DNA from: Actinomyces sp. oral taxon 414
Lineage (GTDB): Bacteria > Actinomycetota > Actinomycetes > Actinomycetales > Actinomycetaceae
Direction: 5' to 3'
Length of the DNA: 64,000 nt
Assembly: GCF_001278845.1 (NCBI RefSeq)
Contig: NZ_CP012590.1
Coordinates: forward strand, 2,976,001 to 3,040,000
The first letter of the stretch is position 1. Each line of letters begins with the position of its first letter. Made by a program: the position numbers and the translations under genes. Below, piece after piece: positions 35,490 to 44,903 of this stretch. The notes beneath the pieces were generated by a model, which did no database searches, had not been told where the DNA came from, and saw only the letters and a list, made by a program, of their open reading frames with translations.

Positions 35490-36970
35490 TGTCTCAGGAC
35501 ATGGGTGACGGTTCTGTATCAGGACATCGGTGACGTTTGGTGTGTCAGGACTTCGGTGACGGTTGGGGCCTGTTGCGGCCTGGGGCCTGGCGCGTTGGTT
35601 GGTGGGGTCGGGCGGGTGGTGGGAGACGTAGGTGACGCCTTCGGGCGGCCAGTTGTACTGGATCAGGATGCCGGCCGTGGGCGTGGGCGAAGGTGATGGT
35701 GGTGGCGTCCCAGATCGCGGTGGTTCGGTGCCCGGCCAGGGCGCGGCGGACCAGGAACGCGATGCCGCCGATGTGGACGGTGCCGTTGCGGGTGATGGTC
35801 AGTTCGCGCTCGCCGCTGGGGGCGATGGGCCTGCGCCGGTGCGGCGGTCGGCGCCCGGCGGGCGCGTCGCGCGCGGGTTCGGTCGGCGGGGGTGATGGGG
35901 TCGGTGTCGTGGCCCGGTCGGGGTGCCCGGGCGACCTCGGTGGCGTCCCAGGCCTGCTGCCCGGTGATGCGCCCGGGCAGGCCGGGGTGGGGGCGCTGGG
36001 TGTTGCAGGGTGTGGTCGAAGCGGTCGACCCGTCTCCCGGGGGCTCGGCGATGGAGTCGGCCAGTGGCTGCTGGTCCAGGTAGCGGAGCAGGGTCTGGCC
36101 GAAGCGCTCGTTGTCGCCCGTGGGTGGTGGGCCTGCAGGGGCTTTGGCGGCGGGGGGTTCGACGCCCAGGGAGCGCACGTGCCCCGGCCGGGCGGCCGGT
36201 GACTGGGCGCCGGCTGGGGCCCGGGGCCGCGCCGTTGTCGGCCGCGCGGGCGCCGGGGGCACGCCCCGGGCGGCTACGCCCTTGTCGAAGACGTCGATGG
36301 CCGCCTGACTGGTCTCGCCCGGGGCGACCAGTCAGGCCACCGCCAGGCGCCAGTGGTCGTCCTGGAGCTGGAAGATCACCGCCTTGCGCCCGCCGGCCAG
36401 GACGTACTCGGTGGCGTCGAGCTGCCAGCAGGCGTTGGGGGCGGGGCAGGTCGAACCGGCGCCACGCCGCCCTCGGTCTCTTGGACGGTTCGGCCCTGGC
36501 CACCCCCTCCTGACGGAAGATCCTGGCCAGCCACGCCGGCGAGGGCGCCTCAAGGCCCATGGCGGCCATCTTGTCGTGCACGCTGATCGGACCGTGGTCC
36601 AGTCCCGAGCGCCCCCGGAGCCGCGCGCACATCGAGGGCCCGGGCGCGAACCTGATCGGGCAGGCGGCTCGGGCTGGTGCGCGGACGGCGCGACCGGGGC
36701 TCGCCCGCCGCCGCGGGCCCCTCCTCCAGCGCGCGCCGGCGCAAGACGTAGAACGTCTTGCGCCAGATGCCCTGCTCGGCGCCAAACGTCGTCACCGCCC
36801 CGCGGGGCGCGTCATCGGGCCATCGGGCGATCGCCAGACGGACACGGGGATCAACACTGCGGTTCTTATCGGGGCTCACCCCTCAATCCCAAACCACGAG
36901 TGTCACCACCAGGACCCGCCGAACCGTCACCGATGTCCTGATACAGAACCGTCACCCATGTCCTGAGACA
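35490..36970. mobile_element. IS481-like element, ends intact, transposase decayed
   Basis: Both ends begin TGTCTCAGGACATGGGTGAC and are identical over 46 bases. Each end contains two copies of TCAGGACAT(G/C)GGTGACG about 25 bases apart, and the left end a third (TCAGGACTTCGGTGACGG), which look like transposase binding sites. No target duplication is evident. The only gene inside is frameshifted. Confidence 0.85.
35600..36879 (-). pseudogene. IS481-like transposase pseudogene
   Basis: The frame starts at 36879 (MSPDKNRSVDPRVRLAIARW, a helix-turn-helix region). It continues in other frames as VHDKMAAMGLEAPSPAWLAR, then WQLDATEYVLAGGRKAVIFQ (first catalytic Asp and the typical strand), and further as RPHPGLPGRITGQQAWDATE at the C-terminus. 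At least three frame changes and one stop after DDHWRLAVA make it inactive. The order and spacing of the parts fit an integrase-core transposase of the IS481/IS3 type. Confidence 0.75.
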
Positions 36971-37360
36971 TAACACCGCCGCGGGCCCCGTGGGGAGGGC
37001 GGTCGCCCGCCTCGACGAGGTCCACGACGTCGGCACCGGCACGGACACCCGCGCGGAGGGCGGTCACGGACCGGGCGGGTACCCCGTTCGACCGCGCCGG
37101 CCCCGCCCGAGCGCCGCCGCGGGCCCCGCCCAGGCGCCCTGACCCGCGAGATCGCCACGCCGATCCTCGGGAGCCCCGCACCACCGCCCGCTGAATAACC
37201 TTCCTGGGACGATAGCGGTGGAGCAGGACATGGACGGGTCGTGGTCGGCGGGGCGCGCGGCCGGGCCCGCGGACCGGAGCCGGCGGCGAAACGGGTTGCC
37301 GGACGCGCCCCGGGCGGGGGACGATGGGCCTCGCCAACCCGTTCGTCCGAGGAGCCCGAC
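36971..37360. other. Gene-free gap before the coiled-coil gene
   Basis: This 390-base stretch has no supported gene. It contains CTGAATAACCTTCCTGGGA at 37190-37208, the reverse complement of the flank motif GGAAGGTTATTC found beside the 120-bp palindromes, here without a palindrome. The promoter of the next gene is probably in its last 100 bases. Confidence 0.5.
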
Positions 37361-38725
37361 GTGTTCTGGAACCGCAAGCGCGACACACCCATCGCCCCCC
37401 CACCGGGGTCCACCGCGGACTTGAACGCCCGGGCGGGCGCAGCCCTGGTGCGGGCCGACGACGCCGTGAGGGCGGCCACCGAGGAGCTGACCTACGCCCA
37501 GGCCCAGTTCGGGCTGTCCGCCACGGACGCCTTCACCGAGTCCCTGAGGATCGCCCGCGCCCACCTCGCGCGTTCCTTCGAGCTGCGCAAATTGCTCGAC
37601 GACGACATCCCGGAGACCGAGCCCCAGCAGCGCCGGATGCTCGGGGAGATCCTCCAGCGCTGCTCCGAGGCCGTGGCCGTCCTGAGGAGACAGGAGGAGG
37701 CCTTCAACGCCCGCCGCGGCCTGGAGGCGAACCTGCCGACCTCCATCGCCGAGACCGCCCAGCGCGCCGACGAGACCGAACAGGCCATCACCATGGCCAA
37801 TACGCTGCTCGTCACCCTGCACGCCACCTACCCGGCGAGTTCCCTGACCTCCGTCTCACAGGCCCCCGAGCGCGCGGGCAAGCTGCTGGCCGCGGGACGC
37901 ACCGCCCTCGACCAGGCGCGCGCCAGCGCCGAGGCCGGACAGCAGGCCACCGCCGTCGAGCAGGTGCGCATCGCCCAGGGCGCCATCGCCCAGGCCGGCG
38001 AGATCGCCGCCCAGGTCCGCGGCGCCCGCGAGCGCCTGAACCGCGCCGCCGCGGATCTGGCCGCCGCCATCGCCTCCATCTCCTCCGACCTGGTCGATGC
38101 GCGCCGGCTGTCCTCCCGGCTGCCCGCCGCCTCTCTGAGTCCTCTCGTGGCCGACGCCGAGGCCGCCGTCGCCGCCGGGCGCGCCGCCTCCGGCGCGGGG
38201 GCGAGCGGGGACCCCCTGGCCGCCCTGGACCACCTGTCGCGGGCCGAGGCCGCCCTGGACGCCGCGCTGGCCCCGGCGCGGGCGAAGGAGGACAATGACG
38301 CGCGCGCCCGCGCCTCGTTGGGTTCGCGCCTGGCGCGCCTGAACTCCCAGATCGCGGCGGTCACCTCCTACGTCACCACCCATCGCGGGGCGGTGGGCCC
38401 CTCCGCGCGCACGGCCCTGTCGGAGGCCTCGCGCCACGCGAACGCCGCCACCACCATGCAGGCCTCCAATGCGGCCGCGGCCCTGGCGGAGGTGGCGGCC
38501 GGGGAGCCGCTGGTCGCCCAGGCCCAGGCACTGGCGGAGGCGGATGTGCGCAATTCGGGCGCCTGGAGCCAGTGGGGCGGCGGGGAGCCGGGCTGGCAGT
38601 ACGGCGGCTGGGGTCGGCGGGGGTGGACTCAGGGCCCGCCTCCGCGGCGGAGCAAGGGCATCGACGTCGGCTCCCTCATTCTGGGCGGCCTGATCATGAG
38701 CGGCCTGGACGATATCTTCGACTGA
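37361..38725 (+). CDS. Long coiled-coil protein beside pspA
   Basis: From GTG 37361 (CGAGGAG lies ten bases upstream) the protein has 454 residues starting MFWNRKRDTPIAPPPGSTAD. It is almost entirely helical Ala/Glu/Arg-rich heptad sequence (residues about 20-400). It then has a Gly/Trp-rich stretch (SQWGGGEPGWQYGGWGRRGW) and ends RSKGIDVGSLILGGLIMSGL, which resembles the C-terminus of TPM-domain proteins. The TPM domain itself and the signal peptide are missing, so this looks like the coiled-coil half of that family standing alone. Together with pspA 208 bases downstream, it is likely part of an envelope stress response. Confidence 0.6.
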   Translation: MFWNRKRDTPIAPPPGSTADLNARAGAALVRADDAVRAATEELTYAQAQFGLSATDAFTESLRIARAHLARSFELRKLLDDDIPETEPQQRRMLGEILQRCSEAVAVLRRQEEAFNARRGLEANLPTSIAETAQRADETEQAITMANTLLVTLHATYPASSLTSVSQAPERAGKLLAAGRTALDQARASAEAGQQATAVEQVRIAQGAIAQAGEIAAQVRGARERLNRAAADLAAAIASISSDLVDARRLSSRLPAASLSPLVADAEAAVAAGRAASGAGASGDPLAALDHLSRAEAALDAALAPARAKEDNDARARASLGSRLARLNSQIAAVTSYVTTHRGAVGPSARTALSEASRHANAATTMQASNAAAALAEVAAGEPLVAQAQALAEADVRNSGAWSQWGGGEPGWQYGGWGRRGWTQGPPPRRSKGIDVGSLILGGLIMSGLDDIFD

Positions 38726-38933
38726 GGCTCCGCCCGCCGGTCCCGGCGCTCCCCGATCCGCCCCGATCCGCTCCGACTCCGACTCGCCCTGAGCGATACG
38801 ACAATCGCCGTCTGGCCGTGCGGAGCGGATTCGTGGGAACCTGACCCCCAATCCGACGACCGCTGACGACGGAGCCCGCCTCGGGCGCCCCGACGCCGTC
38901 GGCGGGAACGAGAATGAGAAAGGCACCAACCCC

Positions 38934-39767
38934 ATGGCTGAGAAGCAGTCGATCCTGGGCCGCATCGCCCAGCTCACCCGCGCCAATATCAACGCGCTCC
39001 TCGACCGGGCCGAGGACCCTCAGAAGATGCTGGACCAGCTCGTGCGGGACTACACCGCCTCCATCGGCGAGGCCCGCGACGCCGTCGCTCAGACCATCGG
39101 CAATCTGCGTCTGGCCGAGAAGGATCACGCCGCCGATCTGGCCGAGGCCCGCGACTGGGGCAATAAGGCCCTGGCCGCCTCCCGGAAGGCGGATCAGATG
39201 CGCGCCGCCGGCGACGCGGCGGGCGCGGACAAGTGGGACTCGCTGGCCAAGATCGCCCTGACCAAGCAGATCAACGCCGAGAACGAGGCCAAGGCTGCCG
39301 AGCCGATGATCACCTCGCAGCGCCAGGTCGTCGAGCAGCTCAAGACCGGTCTGCAGCAGATGGAGGTCAAGCTCGGGGAGCTGAAGTCGCGGCGCGACCA
39401 GCTCGTGGCCCGCAAGAAGTCCGCCGAGGCGCAGGTGAGGGTGCAGGGCGCGATCCGTTCGATCAATATCATGGATCCCACCAGCGAGCTGGCCCGTTAC
39501 GAGGACCAGGTGCGCCGGGTCGAGGCGCAGGCGGCCGGTCAGGCCGAGCTGGCGGGGGCCTCGCTGGAGTCGCAGTTCGCCGAGCTGGAGGCCTCCTCCG
39601 CCCAGACCGAGGCCGAGGCCCGGCTGGCGGCCCTCAAGGCCGGGGGCAACCGGACTCTGCCGGCGGCGGCGAACCCCGCGCAGATCACCGACGGCCAGAT
39701 CGACGCCGCCTTCGCCGCGCTCAAGAACGAGAACGCCGCCCAGTCCGAGGAGCACTCCTCCTACTGA
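38934..39767 (+). CDS. pspA: PspA/IM30 family protein
   Basis: The protein has 277 residues, with the family hallmark N-terminus ILGRIAQLTRANINALLDRAEDPQKMLDQLVRDY. A helical core (about 25-220) contains the QVRVQGAIRSINIMDPTSEL segment. PspA/IM30 proteins form rods and rings on damaged membrane and protect it. The C-terminal 50 residues (AANPAQITDGQIDAAFAALK) are typical of actinobacterial members. GAAAGGCACC precedes the ATG. No PspB/C-type regulators are adjacent; regulation may come from the upstream coiled-coil gene. Confidence 0.93.
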   Translation: MAEKQSILGRIAQLTRANINALLDRAEDPQKMLDQLVRDYTASIGEARDAVAQTIGNLRLAEKDHAADLAEARDWGNKALAASRKADQMRAAGDAAGADKWDSLAKIALTKQINAENEAKAAEPMITSQRQVVEQLKTGLQQMEVKLGELKSRRDQLVARKKSAEAQVRVQGAIRSINIMDPTSELARYEDQVRRVEAQAAGQAELAGASLESQFAELEASSAQTEAEARLAALKAGGNRTLPAAANPAQITDGQIDAAFAALKNENAAQSEEHSSY

Positions 39768-39896
39768 TCCCCGCACGGCCCGCGGCCCGCGGGCGCGGGG
39801 GCGGCCGCGGGCGTCCCGGCGCCGAGATCGCCGTCACTTCGGCCGGTCTCGGCGCCGTTCCCCTGTCCGCCCGGGACCCGCGATTAGCATGAGGAC

Positions 39897-40496
39897 ATGA
39901 GTGCACCGACCTACCTCCTCGTCGACGGGGAGAACATTGACGCGACCCTGGGCATGAGCGTCCTGGGGCGCCGTCCGGAGCCCGAGGAGCGGCCCCGCTG
40001 GGATCGCGTCCTGTCGTTCTGCGACCGCCTGTCCGACGCGGACGCCGCCGACCCGGACAGGAACACCCACGCCCTGTTCTTCCTCAACGCCACGTCCGGC
40101 CACATGCCCATGAGCTTCGTCCAGGCGCTGCTGGCCATGGACTACCGGCCCCTGCCCCTGGCCGGCTCGGGGGACCCGGAGGAGAAGGTGGTCGACATCG
40201 GCATTCAGCGCACTCTCGACGCCCTGGCCGAGCGCGCCCTGACGGGTCAGAGCACCCATGTCCTGCTGGGTTCGCACGACGGCGACTACATCCCCCAGAT
40301 AGAGCGCCTGCTCGACGCCGGGGCCAGGGCCGGCGTCCTGTGCTTCCGCGAGTTCCTCAACGGCCAGCTGGCCGCCCTGGAGTCGCGGGGCCTGACCATC
40401 TACGATCTCGAAACCGATGTCAATGCCTTTACCAGTGCCCTGCCGCGCGTGCGCATCATCCCGCTGGCCGAGTTCGACCCCACGAGATTCATCTGA
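39897..40496 (+). CDS. NYN-domain (PIN-like) protein
   Basis: The 199-residue protein starts MSAPTYLLVDGENIDATLGM; the VDGENID motif with its Asp is the first metal-binding site of NYN domains. GDPEEKVVDIGIQRTLDAL and VLLGSHDGDYIPQIERLLDA supply the other acidic residues. Such proteins are predicted metal-dependent ribonucleases in RNA processing; activity is not demonstrated for this one. It stands alone between pspA and the two-component genes, with no obvious partner. Confidence 0.88.
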   Translation: MSAPTYLLVDGENIDATLGMSVLGRRPEPEERPRWDRVLSFCDRLSDADAADPDRNTHALFFLNATSGHMPMSFVQALLAMDYRPLPLAGSGDPEEKVVDIGIQRTLDALAERALTGQSTHVLLGSHDGDYIPQIERLLDAGARAGVLCFREFLNGQLAALESRGLTIYDLETDVNAFTSALPRVRIIPLAEFDPTRFI

Positions 40497-40556
40497 CCGG
40501 AGCCCCGTCACCGGTCCCACACGCCGTTCAGGAAACGTCCAGCCCGCGCGGGCACA

Positions 40557-41306
40557 GTGATCCTCATGGACCGTTATCAGGACAAGCGCACGTCGCCCGA
40601 GGCCCACCTCCTCGTGGTCGACGACGAGCCCAATATCCGCGATCTGCTCGCATCCTCCCTCCGGTTCGCGGGTTTCGAGGTCTCCACCGCCGCCGATGGC
40701 AACGGGGCCCTGCGCGGGGCCGAGGCCGAGCCCGACCTCATCGTCCTGGACGTCATGCTTCCGGACATGGACGGCTTCACGGTCGCCCGCCGCCTGCGCG
40801 AGCGGGACGTGACCACCCCGATCCTGTTCCTGACCGCCCGCGACGATATGGCGGACAAGATCCAGGGTCTGACCGTCGGCGGGGACGACTACGTCACCAA
40901 GCCCTTCGGCCTGGAGGAGGTGGTGGCCCGTATCCGCGCCATTCTGCGGCGCACGCACGCCGGTGAGGGCGAGGACGACGGCATTGTGCGGGTCGCGGAC
41001 CTCATCCTGGACGAGGATGCCCACGAGGTCTACCGCGCCGGCGTCGAGGTGGACCTGTCCCCCACCGAGTTCAAGCTTCTGCGCTATCTCATGCTCAACA
41101 CGGGCCGGGTCGTCTCCAAGGCCCAGATCCTCGATCACGTGTGGGAGTACGACTGGAACGGCGACGCCGCCATCGTCGAGTCCTACATCTCCTATCTGCG
41201 CCGCAAGATCGATCAGATCACGGGCTCCGACGGCGAGGCAGTCGCCCCGCTCATCCAGACGCGCCGGGGCGTTGGCTACATGCTCCGCGAACCCAAGGGC
41301 GACTGA
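40557..41306 (+). CDS. OmpR-family response regulator
   Basis: The protein has 249 residues. The receiver has the acidic pair DDE (22-24), phospho-acceptor Asp in IVLDVMLPDMDGF (about 65), the Thr in LFLTARDD and the Lys in YVTKPFG. The winged-helix DNA-binding domain (about 140-245) ends RRGVGYMLR. It would bind DNA as a dimer after phosphorylation by the kinase whose GTG starts right after its stop. The GTG at 40557 is written as start; an ATG three codons later (MDRYQD) is equally plausible. It resembles the TrcR/PrrA group of actinobacterial regulators. Confidence 0.93.
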   Translation: MILMDRYQDKRTSPEAHLLVVDDEPNIRDLLASSLRFAGFEVSTAADGNGALRGAEAEPDLIVLDVMLPDMDGFTVARRLRERDVTTPILFLTARDDMADKIQGLTVGGDDYVTKPFGLEEVVARIRAILRRTHAGEGEDDGIVRVADLILDEDAHEVYRAGVEVDLSPTEFKLLRYLMLNTGRVVSKAQILDHVWEYDWNGDAAIVESYISYLRRKIDQITGSDGEAVAPLIQTRRGVGYMLREPKGD

Positions 41307-41307
41307 C

Positions 41308-42945
41308 GTGCGCTCCCGCGGCGTGAGGCGGCCGGGGTCGGCCACGCCGTCGCGCGCGTCCGCCCGCGTCGCGCACTCGCAGCCCGACAGGCGCCACAGC
41401 CTGACGCCCGACCGGCAGTCGTCCGGCCGGCGCCACCGCCTGCCGCCCGAGCGCCAGCACCGCCCGACCAAGAAGGGCCGCTGGCACCCCCTGACCACCG
41501 CCCGGCGCACCTGGCACACCCTGCCCCTGCGCAGTCGCCTGGCGCTCATCACCACGGGCCTGCTAACGGTGGGGCTGCTGGTCGTCTCCCTGGCGATCAC
41601 CTCGCTGCTGTACACCCATCTGCTCGGCCAGGTCGACGACCAGCTGCGCGTGACCTCCCAGGCGATCGGGTCGCGGGCGCTGGAGCAGATCCGCACGGGC
41701 AACAAGTCCCTCATGCCGTCGACCTACTATGTCGAGGCCCAGTACCTCGACGGGCAGACGAGCTACATGATCTCCGACGACACCGCGGCCAAGTACGGCG
41801 TCCCCGTCATCGACGTGCCCTCCCTGAACGAGGCCAAGGCCCAGTTCAACGCGGGCGAGCTGCGCACCGTCGGCTCCTCCAAGACCGGCTTCGAGTGGCG
41901 GGTCATCTGCCTGCCCTTCATCGACGGCACCGGCAATTATCTGGGCGTGGTCGCCATCGCCCTGCCGCTGAGCGACATTAGGGAGGCGGTCGAGCGCACG
42001 CGCTTCGTCGTGGCGCTGGCCGACGTCGCCGTCATCCTCGTGGGGGCCATGGCGGCCACCTATCTGGTGCACCGCTCCTTCCGCTCCCTGCGCCAGATCG
42101 AGGGGGTGGCCGGGCGGATCGCCGGCGGCGACCTGTCCGCCCGCGTGCCCGTGACCGAGCCTTCGAGCACGGAGGTCGGTTCGCTCCAGCGGGCGCTGAA
42201 CATGATGCTCCAGCAGAACGAGAAGGCCTTCTCCGTCCAGGTCGTCGCCCAGGAGCGCATGACCCGCTTCGTGTCCGACGCCTCGCACGAGTTGCGCACC
42301 CCGCTGGCGGCGATCCGCGGCTACGGCGAGCTGTACCGCATGGGCGGGGTGCCGCCGGAGCGTCAGAGCGAGGTCATGGGGCGCATTGAGGATGAGGCCT
42401 CCCGCATGGGCCGTCTCGTCGAGGACCTGCTCCAGCTGGCCCGCATCGACGAGGGGCGCAAGATGACCATGGAGCGAGTCGACCTGACCGCCGTGTGCTC
42501 CGGGGCGCTGACGGATATGACGGTCCTGGCCCCCGATCGCGCCTGCACCCTCATCCCCCTGACCCCCAACGGCAAGCCGGCCCCCGCCGTCGTCATCGGG
42601 GACCGCGACCGGCTCAGCCAGGTGATCACCAATCTGCTGGGGAATGTGGTACGTCATACGCCGCCCGGCACTCCCGCGGAGATCGCCGTGGGCCCCGTCG
42701 GCGAGAACGCCGTCGTCGAGGTGCGCGACCACGGCCCCGGCGTGGACTCCGCGGAGGCGGACAAGGTCTTCCAGCGCTTCTACCGGGCTGATTCCTCGCG
42801 CAACCGCAAGACGGGTGGGTCCGGCCTGGGGCTGGCGATCGTTCTGGCGATCATCAAGCACCACGGCGGCAGCGTGCGCATTCTCCAGACCCCCGGCGGC
42901 GGGGCGACCGTGCATCTGGAGGTTCCGCTGGCACCCACCATGTAA
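41308..42945 (+). CDS. Sensor histidine kinase
   Basis: The protein has 545 residues. An Arg/Ser/His-rich tail (1-65) precedes membrane helix 1 (LITTGLLTVGLLVVSLAITSLLY). It then has an extracellular sensor of about 130 residues, membrane helix 2 (FVVALADVAVILVGAMAATYLV), HAMP, HisKA with DASHELRTPLAAIRGY, and the N/G1/F/G2 boxes (NLLGNVVRHTP, DHGPGVD, FQRFYR, GGSGLGLAIV). It autophosphorylates on the His and passes phosphate to the regulator encoded immediately upstream. The GTG at 41308 begins one base after that gene's stop. The signal is unknown. Confidence 0.93.
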   Translation: MRSRGVRRPGSATPSRASARVAHSQPDRRHSLTPDRQSSGRRHRLPPERQHRPTKKGRWHPLTTARRTWHTLPLRSRLALITTGLLTVGLLVVSLAITSLLYTHLLGQVDDQLRVTSQAIGSRALEQIRTGNKSLMPSTYYVEAQYLDGQTSYMISDDTAAKYGVPVIDVPSLNEAKAQFNAGELRTVGSSKTGFEWRVICLPFIDGTGNYLGVVAIALPLSDIREAVERTRFVVALADVAVILVGAMAATYLVHRSFRSLRQIEGVAGRIAGGDLSARVPVTEPSSTEVGSLQRALNMMLQQNEKAFSVQVVAQERMTRFVSDASHELRTPLAAIRGYGELYRMGGVPPERQSEVMGRIEDEASRMGRLVEDLLQLARIDEGRKMTMERVDLTAVCSGALTDMTVLAPDRACTLIPLTPNGKPAPAVVIGDRDRLSQVITNLLGNVVRHTPPGTPAEIAVGPVGENAVVEVRDHGPGVDSAEADKVFQRFYRADSSRNRKTGGSGLGLAIVLAIIKHHGGSVRILQTPGGGATVHLEVPLAPTM

Positions 42946-43105
42946 GCCCCGCGATGTGGCCCGCGGCGCGGGGGTGTAGGTTACCAGGACAGCCGATCGG
43001 CCCTGCGGCGCCGCCGGGGCCGGTTCGCGTACACACATTCCTTCACACGCCCCGCCCATCTTGAGCCTATGATGGGGGGCGCCTTCACTTCCGAGGAGGC
43101 TGTTC

Positions 43106-44335
43106 ATGGGCATTGACGCGCCGCAGTGGCTCCTACCCGCCTATCTCCGCTCCGTCAAGGCCGTCGGCGGCACGGCGTCCGTCGAGGCCATCCGCGAGGC
43201 CGGCGAGCGCCTGGTCGTCATGTGGTCCAGTCCCGACCGGCGTTTCCACAATTTGAAACACGCCATCGACGTGCTGGCCCGCGTCGACGAGCTGGCCGAC
43301 GAGTCCCACAACCCCGACATCATGCGCCTGGCCGCCTGGTACCACGGATGCGTCTTCTCATCGGCGACCGAGCAGACCTACAAGCGCAACGGCGGGGAGG
43401 ATGAGGTGGCCTCCGCCGCCTACGCCGCCAAGGACCTCCACGGCCTGGGCGTGCCCGACGCGGTCACGGACCGGGTCTGCGCCCTCATCCTCAACCTCAA
43501 GCGCCACAACCTGGCCCACGACGACATCGACGCCCTGGCCCTCAACGACGCGGATCTGGGGACCCTGGCGGTCAACCCGCAGCAGTACAAGCGCTACCGC
43601 GAGCTGGTGCGCGAGGAGTACGCGCACATCCCCGACGAGCGTTACCTGCGCGGTCGCGCCACCATCATCTCCAAGCTGCTGTCGCGCGAGACCCTGTTCT
43701 CCTCCCCGCTGGGGGCGCGCTGGGAGCTGCCGGCGCGCCAGAATCTTCAGGCGGAGCAGCGCCGGATCGCCGACGCCCTGGCGAAGCTGCCGCCCGCGGA
43801 CCCGCGGGCCGTCGAGGAGCCGGCGCCGGGCGCGGAGGGTTCGACGCCGGGTGCGGAGAACGCCCGCGAGGACGCCGGACGCAGCGGCCTGGACCGCTCC
43901 GGCGAGGAGGAGGATCCGCCGCAGATGCCGGCCCGGTCCTCCTCCGTCCCCCCGCCCCGGCGCAACAGGTTCTCGTCCTCGTCCAGCTCCGCGAGCGCGG
44001 CCAGCGCGGCGACCCCGGCGCGGGGGCTGCCCCGCACCCTGCCCGCCTCCTACCCCCCGCCCCGTTTGCGCGGGCGCGACGGCGGGGGGCTGGGGCACAC
44101 GACCACCATGGAGTCGTGCGCGGAGGACCTGGACCGGCTCCTGGGCGCGCGACGCCCCGGCGCGAACGGCAACGGCGTCGCGGACCGCCAGGCGGCGGTG
44201 GAGTCCGAGCGCGCCAAGCTCGCCGAGAAGATGCGTCACAAGACCGCGCAGGCCAAGGTGCTGCGCGAGGCGCGCACGGGCGAGCTGGCCCCCATCACGG
44301 CCGAGATCATCGATGACGGGGCCGGGGACCTATAG
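43106..44335 (+). CDS. HD-superfamily phosphohydrolase-like protein
   Basis: The protein has 409 residues. The N-terminal about 230 residues fit the predicted metal-dependent HD family: FHNLKHAIDVLARVDELADE (His-His), then MRLAAWYHGCVFSSATEQTY where the canonical His-Asp reads His-Gly, then GGEDEVASAAYA and LILNLKRHNLAHDDIDALAL. The second half (about 240-409) is low-complexity Pro/Ser/Ala/Arg. Loss of the HD aspartate may abolish catalysis or be a lineage feature. It stands alone, with GAGGAGGC before the ATG. Confidence 0.75.
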   Translation: MGIDAPQWLLPAYLRSVKAVGGTASVEAIREAGERLVVMWSSPDRRFHNLKHAIDVLARVDELADESHNPDIMRLAAWYHGCVFSSATEQTYKRNGGEDEVASAAYAAKDLHGLGVPDAVTDRVCALILNLKRHNLAHDDIDALALNDADLGTLAVNPQQYKRYRELVREEYAHIPDERYLRGRATIISKLLSRETLFSSPLGARWELPARQNLQAEQRRIADALAKLPPADPRAVEEPAPGAEGSTPGAENAREDAGRSGLDRSGEEEDPPQMPARSSSVPPPRRNRFSSSSSSASAASAATPARGLPRTLPASYPPPRLRGRDGGGLGHTTTMESCAEDLDRLLGARRPGANGNGVADRQAAVESERAKLAEKMRHKTAQAKVLREARTGELAPITAEIIDDGAGDL

Positions 44336-44612
44336 CCCTTAGCCCCGCGCGGGCCGGGTTCGCCCGGGCAGTCATCCAGCTGGCAGCCGGTCCATTCGCC
44401 CCGCGCGGGCGGGGCCTGCCCGGGCGCCCTGCACCTCTTTCAGCCCCTACCGCGGCCAGTCCCGCGGCCCCGTGCCGGGCTCCACAGGCGCCCTCGGCGA
44501 CACCCCGCCGCACCGCCGTCCACAGGCGGTCGGCGGGCGCGGGCGCCGCTCCCCTACCGTGAGGGGAATCCCGCCGGTCCACGGCGGTGCAACCCTCACG
44601 AAAGGCACGATC
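44336..44612. other. Intergenic region before the WXG100 gene
   Basis: No gene is supported. CCCCGCGCGGGC occurs twice (about 44344 and 44400), each followed by a short CCGGG stem. The WXG100 promoter probably lies in GGGCGCCGCTCCCCTACCGT (about 44541-44560). ACGAAAGG is its ribosome site. Confidence 0.35.
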
Positions 44613-44903
44613 ATGCCGGTCTTCTCCGTCGACACCCAGGCCGTGGCGGACACGGCCTACCGCACCCGCGCCCGCATCTCCACCATTCAGACCGAGGTGG
44701 ACGCGATGAACTCCGATATCGCCACCCTGCAGTCCTCCTGGACCGGCGCCGCGTCCGACTCCATGGCGGTCTGCGCGGCCGATTGGAGCACCGTTCAGGC
44801 GCAGGTCCAGACCAGTCTCGACGCGATCAGCCTGGCCCTGGACCAGGCCGCCGTCTCCTACGACGACGCCGAGGCGGTGAACACCACGCGCTTCGGCAGG
44901 TGA
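44613..44903 (+). CDS. WXG100 family type VII secretion substrate
   Basis: The 96-residue protein is all helical with the family WXG turn in LQSSWTGAASDSM (Trp43, Gly45). It is flanked by two helices of equal length (IQTEVDAMNSDIATL and TSLDAISLALDQAAVSYDDA). ESAT-6-like proteins form dimers and are exported by type VII systems. No partner WXG100 gene, no EccC ATPase and no YueA-like membrane proteins occur in the window. ACGAAAGG precedes the ATG. Confidence 0.9.
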   Translation: MPVFSVDTQAVADTAYRTRARISTIQTEVDAMNSDIATLQSSWTGAASDSMAVCAADWSTVQAQVQTSLDAISLALDQAAVSYDDAEAVNTTRFGR

